Origin: a virus
DNA length: 21,593 bases
Virus record (IMG/VR): IMGVR_UViG_3300045125_000013
Coordinates: 1 to 21,593 of that record
Strand: one strand, 5' to 3'
In this document: in pieces, positions 5,439 through 12,299 of the stretch
Layout: the number at the start of each line of letters is the position of its first letter
How positions within the stretch are numbered: the stretch's first letter is position 1
Notes under the pieces: model-generated
Databases searched by the model: none
Seen by the model: only the letters and a program-made list of their open reading frames with translations
What the model was told of the DNA's origin: nothing
Program-made: the position numbers and the translations under genes

Positions 5439-6226
5439 ATGACACAAGCAGAAATACAGCGGGACAGATATGGCCGTCCGCTAGTTACATCACCTAAAGG
5501 TGGCAAAGCCAATTGCATATACAAGGGCTACGACTATAGCCAATAGTCTTGATGACCCGTCTGCGCTGACAGCGTGGAAGATGCGTATGGCAGCGATTGG
5601 TTTAACTATTCGCAGCGACCTACTGCTAGCTATTAACGCATCACAAGATGACAAGATGGCGATTAACAAGTACATAGAAGATGCTATGGAAGTTGCAGGT
5701 GCTAAGCCGTGCAGCTACTATCGGCACAGCTATTCACAGAATTACTGAGCAGTTAGATTTGGGACAAGAGCTTGGCCTTATCCCACAAGAATGGGAAGCG
5801 GACATCCGCGCCTATGAACAAGCTACAAAAAAACTTAATAACATACACATAGAACAGTTCACGGTTCTTGACAAGTTCAAGATAGCTGGGACACCAGACA
5901 GAGTTGTTGAGTACAACGGTGAACGGTTCATTGCTGACATCAAAACTGGACGGATTGACCACCCTAACAACATCGCTATGCAGTTAGCTATCTATGCCAA
6001 CGGGTTGCCATACGACGTTGCTACGGCAACCCGTGGCAGTTGGGGCGATATCAATAAAGATAAAGCCATCATCATCCATCTTCCTGCAGGTACTGGTCTA
6101 TGCAAACTAGTATGGATTGATATTAAAGAAGGATGGAAAGGTGTACAATTCGCAATGAAAGTCCGAGAGTGGCGAGACAAAAAGGTCTTAGCTACTCCAT
6201 TTACAGAAGGAGATATCAGTGGCTAG
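5439..6226 (+). CDS. PD-(D/E)XK (RecB/Cas4-like) exonuclease (frameshifted)
   Basis: AAGGAGACT lies 10 nt before ATG 5439. Frames join as MTQAEIQRDRYGRPLVTSPK, PIAYTRATTIANSLDD, MRMAAIGLTIRSDLL, then AATIGTAIHRITEQLD, FKIAGTPDRVVEYNGE, FIADIKTG and AMQLAIYANG, ending at TAG 6224-6226; about 260 aa. The nuclease core is visible: the GTAIH helix with its His, GTPDR (catalytic Asp), ADIKTG (D/E-x-K), and the Q-xxx-Y helix. Actinophages carry this exonuclease in replication/recombination modules, where it would resect DNA for recombination. Two indels are needed, near 5505 and 5705. The next gene starts at GTG 6219, overlapping by 8 nt. Confidence 0.85.
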
Positions 6227-6686
6227 CACTGAAGCACCAATCAGTATCACAGTTAAAACACCAGCAGGTTCACTAGTAACTATCCGTGCAGAGCACGGTG
6301 ATGAACTAGACCAGTTGGTATCACTATCACTAGACGCAGTTAAGTCTGCAGTCACAGAACTAGAAGCAGCAGTTCGTGGTGTAACCACACCAGCAGCACC
6401 AGCTATGGCACCAGCACAAGTAGCAGCAGTGCTCGGCGCATCTATCGTAGATACACAGCCAGCAGATAACTGGTCAACACCATCTGCTCCAGTAGCTCCA
6501 TCATTAGGTGGCAAGAACTGCCCTCACGGCAAGATGACAGCTATCCAAGGCACAGGTAAAGACGGTAAGACATACCGTGGTTACTTCGCCCAGCACCAAA
6601 GGGTGCATTTGATAAGTGCAAGAACGAATACGTTCGTGCAGGTTCATGCAGAGTGGAACACATTCGTAGCTGAACAAGTTAAGTAA
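6219..6686 (+). CDS. Exonuclease-linked zinc-ribbon protein (C-terminus frameshifted)
   Basis: AGAAGGAGAT precedes GTG 6219, inside the end of the exonuclease gene. The N-terminal part is a strand-rich domain (ISITVKTPAGSLVTIRAEHGDELD) and an Ala/Pro-rich linker follows. The C-terminal part, NCPHGKMTAIQGTGKDGKTY, is a metal knuckle. If one T is missing after 6597, the next residues become YFCPAPKGAFDKCKNEYV, restoring two further cysteines typical of this actinophage family (C-HG-M ... YFCP-PKG---C). A second indel then returns to WNTFVAEQVK. About 155 aa. It is probably a DNA-binding accessory to recombination or replication; the role is inferred from position. Confidence 0.6.
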   Translation: MASTEAPISITVKTPAGSLVTIRAEHGDELDQLVSLSLDAVKSAVTELEAAVRGVTTPAAPAMAPAQVAAVLGASIVDTQPADNWSTPSAPVAPSLGGKNCPHGKMTAIQGTGKDGKTYRGYFAQHQRVHLISARTNTFVQVHAEWNTFVAEQVK

Positions 6687-6802
6687 TGTGGCTCTGCAAA
6701 TTATTTGGGCATACTTATTGGAGCTCGCTTGTCAACAAAACAATCTATTGCACACGGTGCGGTCAGGTGGTAACAGTTGAGAACTCTAAGAAGAAGCATT
6801 AA
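6686..6802 (+). CDS. DUF1660-like zinc-knuckle microprotein (38 aa)
   Basis: ATG 6686 overlaps the previous stop (TAATG) and the frame is intact to TAA 6800-6802. MWLCKLFGHTYWSS...IYCTRCGQVVTVENSKKKH shows the C-x3-GH-x-W ... CxRCG pattern of small phage proteins such as DUF1660. Two Cys plus His and CxxC could bind one zinc. Function is unknown. The frame overlaps the alternative start (TTG 6777) of the helicase gene. Confidence 0.6.
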   Translation: MWLCKLFGHTYWSSLVNKTIYCTRCGQVVTVENSKKKH

Positions 6803-7597
6803 CAAAGCAGAGGTGGGGGGCGAACCATTGCCCCCCGCTTTTGCGGCATTTGAACGAGCAGGAATTATCCTGCGACGTGCAGAAATTACTATGGTAGCTG
6901 GCACTCCAGGTGCAGGTAAGTCATCAGTTGCACTGGCTATTGCAGCCAGAGCAAAGGTTCCTACGTTGTACTTCAGTGCAGATACCAATGCTCACACTAT
7001 GGCTATGCGTTTGCTAGCTATGTCTAGTCGTATCACACAGACAGCAGCAGAGCAGATGTTAAAGCGTGAGCCACAGCAAGCAGAAGAAATACTTACACTT
7101 AACAATCATTTGTTCTGGTCCTTTGAATCAACTCCTACTCTTAAAGATTTAGATGATGAGGTCAGTGCATTTGAAACTGTATGGGGCAGAAGCCCAACAT
7201 TGATTGTCGTAGACAATCTAATGGATATTGCTATGGATGGTCACGAAGAATTCCAAGGTATGCGTTCTGCTATGAAGGAACTAAAGTACCTAGCCCGTGA
7301 TACTAACTGCAGCAGTTCTTGGTATTGCACCACACCAAAGAAGGCTCAGAGGGTTATCCCTGCCAGCCACGCAGTGCAATCCAGGGTCTAGTCAATCAGA
7401 TACCAGCAATGGTTCTAACTATCGGCCAGATGAAGCAGGGTGATGATACCTATCTATGTGTAGCCCCAGTCAAAAACAGATACGGGCGAGCAGACCAGAC
7501 AGGTAACAACTATGTCAGCCTAGCTTTCAACCCAGACAGTATGTATCTAGATGATGTTCAAATCAAATACGCACAGGAGACTATGTATGGAAATTAA
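6777..7597 (+). CDS. DnaB-like replicative helicase, RecA-type ATPase domain (frameshifted)
   Basis: About 270 aa, essentially only the C-terminal ATPase domain of DnaB-type helicases. Walker A is GTPGAGKS (residues 42-49 from TTG 6777), followed by a YFSADTNAHTMAMRLLAM segment, Walker B TLIVVDNLMDI, and after an indel near 7305 VLHHTKEGSEG, KNRYG and a terminal FNPDSMYLDD. It would unwind phage DNA at the fork with the primase at 8465. Start is uncertain: TTG 6777 has GGTGG upstream; GTG 6813 lacks a good site. The intact frame stops at 7391; the continuation ends at TAA 7595-7597, overlapping the next gene. Confidence 0.85.
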
Positions 7598-7763
7598 AAT
7601 ATGGGAAGTAAGCTATAGCAGAGAAGATTTAGAGTCTGAGTTTGGTAAGCCTATATCAGATGGTGAGTGGAACATTATTGTTGATGAGTTATATAACAAC
7701 GATACTTTGTATGAACTAATCCATAAGAATGTAAAGAAGATTGTTAGTGGCATACTAGAATGA
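7587..7763 (+). CDS. Small protein of unknown function (58 aa)
   Basis: AGGAGACT immediately precedes ATG 7587 and the frame is intact. MEIKIWEVSYSREDLESEFG...GEWNIIVDELYNND is acidic and mixed helix/strand. Similar small acidic proteins are common next to phage helicases, but I assign no family. It overlaps the helicase end by 11 nt and its own stop overlaps ATG 7760. Confidence 0.65.
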   Translation: MEIKIWEVSYSREDLESEFGKPISDGEWNIIVDELYNNDTLYELIHKNVKKIVSGILE

Positions 7764-8003
7764 CACACGAAGAATTATTAGAAAAACTAGCAGACATTGC
7801 ACACAACAAAGATGCACACGATGCACGTAACGATTATCTGCTTGCCCTTCGTGCAGTAGTGGAATTACATCAACCTGTTTGGACTTTTCCAGAAGGAAGC
7901 AATATGCAGCGTGACCTATGTTGCCTTCAGTGTAGGGATGGTGGATTTGTAAGCCGATTATCCCTGTACTACTATTCAGGCTATTGAGAAGGAGTTGAAG
8001 TGA
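7760..8003 (+). CDS. Small cysteine protein ending in QAIEKELK (frameshifted)
   Basis: ATG 7760 overlaps the previous stop. MTHEELLEKLADIAHNKDAH, then ALRAVVELHQPVW, then LCCLQC. An indel near 7940-7960 leads into YPCTTIQAIEKELK, ending at TGA 8001-8003. CxxC followed by a Pro-Cys and a TIQAIEKEL end is a layout seen in small actinophage proteins, perhaps a zinc site. The coding end doubles as ribosome site (GAGAAGGAG) for the next gene at GTG 8000. Confidence 0.5.
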
Positions 8004-8137
8004 AAGAAGTTCCAATCACTTATGTAGAAGATAGAGAAGTTTGCCATCACACTATGCAGTACCCGATTGATTCAAATGATGCGGGTGTTCAGAAATATTG
8101 GGCTATGGTTCAGGCTATTGAGAAGGAACTTATGTGA
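8000..8137 (+). CDS. Small protein with duplicated QAIEKEL tail (45 aa)
   Basis: GTG 8000 overlaps the preceding stop, with GAGAAGGAG upstream. The frame reads VKEVPITYVEDREVCHHTM...WAMVQAIEKELM and stops at 8135-8137. Its last seven codons repeat the end of the previous gene; 19 nt at 7975-7993 and 8109-8127 are identical. That suggests a small tandem duplication that also supplied a ribosome site for the following gene at GTG 8134. Function unknown. Confidence 0.55.
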   Translation: MKEVPITYVEDREVCHHTMQYPIDSNDAGVQKYWAMVQAIEKELM

Positions 8138-8478
8138 GTAACTATGCCCAACGTAAAGGTAGCGGAGCTGAGCGAGATGTAGTGGTTTGGCTTAGAGACA
8201 ATGGCTATCAGTATGCAGACCGCAGATTAGCTGGTGCAACCCTTGATAAAGGTGATGTCAGTGGTATCCCAGGAGTTACCATTGAGATTAAGAACCACGC
8301 TAAGATGGACCTTGCTGGTTGGGTAAGTGAACTTGAAGTAGAGATGAAGAATGACAATGCTTGGACAGGTGTAGTTATTCATAAACGCAAAGGTAAAGGA
8401 GACGTAGGGCAGTGGTATGCCAGTATGCCAGCAAGCGTATGGCTAGCACTCTTGAAGAAAGCAGATGGAAAAGCATAG
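8134..8478 (+). CDS. Holliday junction resolvase (PD-(D/E)XK fold)
   Basis: 114 aa, intact, GTG 8134 with GAGAAGGA upstream and overlapping the previous stop. The catalytic layout is clear: GSGAERDVVVWLRDNG (Glu), ADRRLAGATLDKGDVSGIPG (Asp) and VTIEIKNHA (E-x-K), followed by GVVIHKRKGKG and a WY strand. This matches the Hjc-like resolvase found in many actinophages, which cuts four-way junctions during recombination or before packaging. It completes the recombination set with the exonuclease at 5439. The next gene begins at ATG 8465 within its end. Confidence 0.85.
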   Translation: MSNYAQRKGSGAERDVVVWLRDNGYQYADRRLAGATLDKGDVSGIPGVTIEIKNHAKMDLAGWVSELEVEMKNDNAWTGVVIHKRKGKGDVGQWYASMPASVWLALLKKADGKA

Positions 8479-9300
8479 TATTGCCGCATACCTAGAGTAT
8501 GTAGGCGCAGCCGTGCCTGCTACGGGGACAGCGGCTGGCGCAAGATTAAAGTGCCCATTCCACCCAGATAAGACATGCCTCCGCTGGTGTTAACTTTGAT
8601 GAGAACAGATTCAAATGCCACGGCTGTGGTGTTGGTGGAGATGTATACGACTTAATTATGCAAAGAGAAGGAGGTAACTATCGTGAGGCTGTCAAATTCG
8701 CAGAGACAATTTCTCCTACAGGCAGCGACAGAATACGCCCAGCACATTCATCTAGCAGCAGACTATCTAGCAACACGGGGTCTGTCGGTAGACGAAGCAA
8801 GGATGTTTCATTTAGGAGTAGTGGCGAATCCATTGCCAGGGCACGAAGGCTACGTGGGTAAGTTAGTTATCCCATATACCACTCCATCAGGTGTGGTAGA
8901 CCTACGCTTTCGTAGCATCCATGGTGAAGACCCTAAGTACATAGGCTTGCCAGGAGCAAAGACAACTATGTTCAACGCTCAGGCAGTACTAACAGCAGAT
9001 GGTTATATCTGTGTCACCGAAGGTGAGATTGACTGTATTACTACAGTAGTCAAAGACAGGACACCCTGCAGTAGGAATGCCAGGTGCTAACAACTGGAAG
9101 CCTTACTACAGCAAAATACTTGACGACTTTGATACAGTTATAGTGCTAGCAGATGGCGATAACCCAGGGCTAGAGTTTGGCAAGAAGGTTAGCCGTGAGT
9201 TAGGCAATGTAAATATTATACAAATGCCAGATGGGCACGATGTAAACAGCATCGTCCTACAAGAAGGGGCAGGTTGGCTAGATGACACGAATCAGAAAAT
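8465..9300 (+). CDS. DnaG-type primase, CHC2 zinc finger and TOPRIM domain (frameshifted)
   Basis: ATG 8465 gives MEKHSIAAYLEYVGAAVPA, then KCPFHPDKT, and after an indel near 8575 AGVNFDENRFKCHGCGVGGD: the CHC2 zinc finger (C-x2-H ... C-x2-C). A second indel near 8690-8700 leads to AADYLATRGLSVDEARMFHLG and LVIPYTTPSGVVDLRFR. The TOPRIM part follows with CVTEGEIDC (metal-binding Glu), an indel near 9065, GMPGANNWKPYY and VLADGDNPG (Asp pair), ending around HDVNSIVLQEGAGW. It would lay RNA primers for the helicase at 6777. The frame reads on to 9421; I place the boundary near 9300, where ATG 9299 starts a distinct domain. Confidence 0.8.
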
Positions 9301-9596
9301 GCTATCTCAGCATAACGATAAGTTTTGGGATTATGTAAAAGACAATCCATTGACTATTGGAATACCAGTATCAGATAACAAAGGTTTAGATTTATTAAGC
9401 AGCACTACGAGATGTCTATGAGAAGCCTACGAAAATAGCTACAGAAGTTAGAGATACTATGTTAACCCTGCTAGGTACATTACTTGCTGGTGTAGCCAAT
9501 GGAGATGGCGACGAAGATGATAGAAGAAGTATTAGTTCAAGAAGCTATGATTGATATAGACAAAGAAATAAAGGAGTTCTTGATGAAGGACACTAG
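9299..9596 (+). CDS. Unknown protein between primase and Nmad1 gene (frameshifted)
   Basis: From ATG 9299: MLSQHNDKFWDYVKDNPLTIG, then after an indel near 9400 YEKPTKIATEVRDTMLTLLGTLLAG, then VLVQEAMIDIDKEIKE, and a last frame LDEGH ending at TAG 9594-9596. The joined product (about 98 aa) is largely helical with an acidic middle. It could instead be a C-terminal extension of the primase, because the primase frame runs into it without a stop until 9421. The end overlaps the next start (ATG 9583). Confidence 0.35.
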
Positions 9597-9888
9597 ATAT
9601 TTAGATGAAATCTTGATGGAACTAAAAGTTACTATGGTTCGAAAGCATCAGGACTATGGCCCATACAATATAGCCCGCGCACCAGGCGGTGCAATGAATG
9701 GACTGATTGTCAGGATGCACGACAAGATGGCACGGCTAGAACATCTAACATTTAACCGCAAGACCGACACGCCCAACTATGAATCAATTGAAGATACTCT
9801 AAAAGATTTGGCGAACTATGCCATAATAGGACTTATGGTACAAAGAGGTCAATGGGAAGGCTTGAATGAACCAAGGGTATCTATCTGA
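9583..9888 (+). CDS. Nucleotide-modification-associated domain 1 (DUF1599) protein
   Basis: About 101 aa from ATG 9583, with AAAGGAG about 7 nt upstream; a longer in-frame start at 9499 lacks a site. KHQDYGPYNIARAPGG, NGLIVRMHDKMARLEHL and SIEDTLKDLANYAIIGLMVQRGQW are the hallmark stretches of the DUF1599/Nmad1 family. Family members occur in phages and near base-modification genes; comparative work proposed roles around modified nucleotides, and the fold is all-helical with a conserved acidic/His core. No other modification enzyme is visible here, so partners would lie elsewhere in the genome. Confidence 0.75.
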   Translation: MKDTRYLDEILMELKVTMVRKHQDYGPYNIARAPGGAMNGLIVRMHDKMARLEHLTFNRKTDTPNYESIEDTLKDLANYAIIGLMVQRGQWEGLNEPRVSI

Positions 9889-10523
9889 ATACGAGGCTTT
9901 AGTAGCCTCGCTTGCTAACGGAATACCATAGACGGTATCCGATGGTGGAATCAGCCAGACATACAGCAGATGTTGTGGCTCTGGTTTGTCACCCACCCTG
10001 GTAAGTATCAGGAGTGGTCAGCCCTTGAGCCAGAAGGACAAAGACAAGTTAATAGCCAAGTCACTACGCAATGCAGCCATCAAGTTCTGTGAACGTGAGA
10101 AAGCCAAGACAGTAGGCTACGAGATCCTAGACCTGTATTACTATGACGCTACAGTTATTGAAGCATTCCTACCCAGCATTATCTCTGAGTCATATGAAAT
10201 ACCAACTAAGATTAAAGACTTAAACTTTAAGTTCAGCAAGTCAGAACCAAGCAATGACGGCAACAACTGGCTAGTACTACGGTCAGATATAGCCAATGCT
10301 TTCTACAAACTAACAGAAGCTAAACAATATGTACTAAAGGTCAGGTTCAGCACAGACTCTAACGACTGGTCATTCATATCTAAAGACTTAAGCACTACCC
10401 CAGATGGTGCACGTATGAAAGTACAGCGAGCTATCAACTCACTAATCAGAAACCTTGGTGGCTTCAAGCCATTATACAGATGAAGATACAGCAGCAATGG
10501 CGGATGATGATGACTCAGAGTAG
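9866..10523 (+). CDS. Sigma-factor-like HTH protein (frameshifted)
   Basis: GGGAAGG precedes ATG 9866 (MNQGYLSEYEALVASLAN). After an indel near 9920 comes DIQQMLWLWFVTHPGKYQEW, then KDKLIAKSLRNAAIKFCERE and DLYYYDATVIEAFLPSI. Later LTEAKQYVLKVRF, STTPDGARMKVQRAINSLI resembles a sigma region-4 helix-turn-helix, and the earlier part could be a divergent region 2. A last indel near 10465 would give an acidic tail (TDEDTAAMADDDDSE) ending at TAG 10521-10523. About 215 aa. Probably redirects host RNA polymerase or binds DNA; this is inferred from layout, not from strong motifs. Confidence 0.5.
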
Positions 10524-10749
10524 AGATATCCGAGAGCTATTTCATTTAGTAGACTATAGCAAGTCAATGGACTTGCGTGGTGAACCCACAGAAGTATGCG
10601 TATGTGGCTGTGATATCTTTGTAATGCTAGGTGGATTTGTAGATGGTGCAATGGCATTCTACTTTGTAGATGCAGAGTGTGCTAGCTGTGGCAGTATGGT
10701 CACACTACCTACACCAACAGGAGAGGATGACGGCATTGCCGACTTATGA
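10510..10749 (+). CDS. Small two-knuckle zinc protein (79 aa)
   Basis: I chose ATG 10510 (MTQSRDIRELFHLVDYSK), which overlaps the acidic tail and stop of the sigma-like gene. An earlier in-frame ATG at 10480 is possible. VCVCGCD and AECASCGS form two cysteine pairs about 30 residues apart, separated by a hydrophobic strand region (FVMLGGFVDGAMAFYF). It is probably a zinc-ribbon fold. Its end overlaps the FmdB-type gene (ATG 10727). Confidence 0.6.
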   Translation: MTQSRDIRELFHLVDYSKSMDLRGEPTEVCVCGCDIFVMLGGFVDGAMAFYFVDAECASCGSMVTLPTPTGEDDGIADL

Positions 10750-10897
10750 TTTTAAATGCAAGTCTTGTGGCACAGTAAAAGAAACAACTACTAATTTGCC
10801 AGAACCTTGTGAGTTGTGCGGTGAGACAATGATTAGGTTGTGGACAGCAAACCCAGTACACTTTAAGGGTACAGGGTTCTACAAAACAGGAGGCTAA
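10727..10897 (+). CDS. FmdB-type zinc ribbon protein (56 aa)
   Basis: AACAGGAGAGG immediately precedes ATG 10727. PTYDFKCKSCG at the N-terminus, PCELCGETMIRLW in the middle and HFKGTGFYKTGG at the end follow the FmdB zinc-ribbon family closely (PxYxxxCxxCG ... CxxCG ... F-GSGFY-TD). The family is named for a proposed regulator of formamidase genes, though members mostly have unknown functions and are widespread in actinophages. The frame is intact and the stop adjoins GTG 10898. Confidence 0.8.
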   Translation: MTALPTYDFKCKSCGTVKETTTNLPEPCELCGETMIRLWTANPVHFKGTGFYKTGG

Positions 10898-11047
10898 GTG
10901 AAACTATACGGTGGTATTCATAGACACTATAACAAGTTCACACTTGTAATAGGCTACAGCTTTTTAAGATTTGGATTGGGCTTTCATATCAGCCGTAATA
11001 ATGTAGAGCTAGACCTAGGTGTTATATGGCTAGGAGTTGAGTGGTGA
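10898..11047 (+). CDS. Small beta-rich protein of unknown function (49 aa)
   Basis: GTG 10898 follows the FmdB-type stop directly, with ACAGGAGG upstream. The intact frame reads VKLYGGIHRHYNKFTLVIGY...FHISRNNVELDLGVIWLGVEW. It alternates hydrophobic and polar residues as in a small beta sheet, with many aromatics. I recognise no family. Its end overlaps the next GTG start. Confidence 0.6.
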   Translation: MKLYGGIHRHYNKFTLVIGYSFLRFGLGFHISRNNVELDLGVIWLGVEW

Positions 11048-11256
11048 GTAACCGAGGTAAAATAAGAATAAATAAATCTAAAATAGGAAATATAAAAACA
11101 GGTTATTGGTGGTCAATTGTAGGACTATTTGGACCAGGTGTAGTTGGTTGGCGTCTAACTAAAAATGGTGCAATTAATGCTGCTAGAAAAGCTAAAGCTA
11201 AGTATGAAGAACGCAGTCGTCAATATGAAAATCCAGATTGGTTAATAGAAGAATGA
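11044..11256 (+). CDS. Small basic protein with short hydrophobic segment (70 aa)
   Basis: GTG 11044 overlaps the previous stop and has GGAG 7 nt upstream; GTG 11041 is the alternative. The N-terminus is Lys-rich (KIRINKSKIGNIKT). It is followed by YWWSIVGLFGPGVVGW, a possible membrane-associating hairpin, then a charged helix (ARKAKAKYEERSRQYE). Function unknown. The stop overlaps ATG 11253 of the WhiB gene. Confidence 0.6.
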   Translation: MSNRGKIRINKSKIGNIKTGYWWSIVGLFGPGVVGWRLTKNGAINAARKAKAKYEERSRQYENPDWLIEE

Positions 11257-11533
11257 TTCCAATATTTAGAAACAGGGCAGCCTGTGAAGGTACAGATACA
11301 AACGATTGGTTCCCAGACAACGGCAATAGCATATCATCAAAAAGAATCACTAATCAGAATTTGTGCAGGTTGCCCAGCCAAAACAGAATGTCTTGAGTAT
11401 GCACTTGACGTACAATGTAGATGGCTGGTGGGCAGGTACAACGTCAGCACTACGCAGACAAATCCGTAACCACAGAGGTATAACAGCTAAGCCTGTAATG
11501 CCAGATTGGGAGTTAAGAAATCGTGGCGCTTGA
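11253..11533 (+). CDS. WhiB-like Fe-S transcription regulator (frameshifted)
   Basis: From ATG 11253: MIPIFRNRAACEGTDTNDWFPD carries the first cysteine (AACEG) and the D-x-WFPD motif. After an indel near 11360, ICAGCPAKTECLEYALD supplies C-x2-C-x5-C, completing the four cysteines of the 4Fe-4S cluster. A second indel near 11412 gives DGWWAGTTSALRRQIRNHRG, equivalent to the G(V/I)WGG turn and basic C-terminus of WhiB proteins. About 93 aa. WhiB proteins are essentially confined to Actinobacteria and their phages and act with the host sigma factor, so this gene marks the host phylum and a likely takeover regulator. Confidence 0.88.
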
Positions 11534-11729
11534 ACCTATTCGTCAGGTAAATGCTGATGGCAAAAGAGAAAAGATTGCAGCAACAGCTCTAGCTGAATAC
11601 TTTACAGGCTGGAAAATGTATGCAACTCCCGCTTTTACTTTACTGACTTTCACATTTGCTTACAATGGGGCAACGGTAGAAGAACTATATCGGCGATTTA
11701 GAAATCAAATGGCTAAAGACGGACAGTAG
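11523..11729 (+). CDS. Unknown protein (68 aa)
   Basis: GTG 11523 overlaps the WhiB end. The intact frame reads MALEPIRQVNADGKREKIAA, TALAEYFTGWKMYATPAF, then a hydrophobic strand FTLLTFTFAYNG and TVEELYRRFRNQMAKDGQ. It looks like a small mixed fold, perhaps DNA-associated given the basic C-terminus. No family recognised, and an indel could alter its end. Confidence 0.5.
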   Translation: MALEPIRQVNADGKREKIAATALAEYFTGWKMYATPAFTLLTFTFAYNGATVEELYRRFRNQMAKDGQ

Positions 11730-11766
11730 CAAGCCAGCTATCTTTCCGTTTAATAAGCTACAGCAG

Positions 11767-11958
11767 ATGCTAATAGCACCGCCATATACAGACAGTGAAC
11801 ATTCATATCACCGTATCTGCTTTAGATTCTCAGATGGTATAGCAATGGTGCCAGCCAGAGAGCTAGCACATATAGAGCCTGTGTTTCATACTAGATGGGA
11901 CACGCAAGAGCGTGACCTAGTGATATTCTATGATGCAAGAAGCAGACCAGAGTATTGA
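11767..11958 (+). CDS. Unknown protein (63 aa or slightly longer)
   Basis: The frame is intact from ATG 11767 (no clear ribosome site) to TGA 11956-11958. It is open upstream to about 11683, where DSSKPAIFPFNKLQQ reads like protein, so the true start may be further left. FRFSDGIAMVPARELAHIEP suggests a small beta barrel. It is the last gene of the + strand run before the shared terminator. Confidence 0.45.
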   Translation: MLIAPPYTDSEHSYHRICFRFSDGIAMVPARELAHIEPVFHTRWDTQERDLVIFYDARSRPEY

Positions 11959-12023
11959 GCACAACTTAGTGATAAACGAATAGATTTCTGACAGTAAGGG
12001 GAAGACTGGCAGAAAACACAAAA

Positions 12024-12062
12024 GGACCCCCCTACCTATATCGGACTAGGTAGAGGGGTCTC
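12024..12062. terminator. Bidirectional terminator between convergent gene blocks
   Basis: GACCCCCCTACCTA pairs with TAGGTAGAGGGGTC with one mismatch, around an 8-nt loop. On the + strand it is followed by TCTTTTATT. On the minus strand the stem is followed by CCTTTTGTG. It lies between the last + gene (ends 11958) and the last minus gene (ends 12076), exactly where convergent transcripts need stopping. Confidence 0.85.
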
Positions 12063-12075
12063 TTTTATTACTGTG

Positions 12076-12263
12076 TTACTTAGCGCCTTTTCCAAACTCT
12101 GGCAGCTGATGGGTCTAGCCATTTAAGAACAGGACCCAAGAAACCAGCAAGTGCTGCTGTTCCTAATACTTTAAGGTCAGTCTCTCCTGCTAGGTATAGT
12201 GCAATAGCAGCAGCAGCTGCAGCACGGAACCAAGTTAAGGATGACTTGCTTTAGTGTTTCCAT
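12076..12263 (-). CDS. Holin-like membrane protein (frameshifted)
   Basis: GAAAGGA precedes ATG at 12263 on the minus strand. METLKQVILN, then after one indel WFRAAAAAAIALYLAGE and LGTAALAGFLGPVLKWLDPS, with a second indel giving a PEFGKGAK end at TAA 12076-12078. There are two hydrophobic helices and a charged tail in about 60 aa. Small size, two helices and position immediately after the endolysin gene fit a holin that would permeabilise the membrane to release the endolysin. Without the indels, the strict frame stops early. Confidence 0.6.
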
Positions 12264-12299
12264 TATTTTTCCTTTCGGTTACTCCCAATCCCGTGCACC

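Noticed and set aside
7755-8015. Minus-strand 86-codon frame opposite the small genes at 7760-8003
   Set aside because: It is antisense to two overlapping + strand genes with ribosome sites and conserved-looking tails; a shadow frame.
6690-9421. Programmed ribosomal frameshifting in helicase and primase
   Set aside because: Frame changes occur in nearly all genes, in both directions and without a common slippery site and downstream stem, so sequencing error explains them better.
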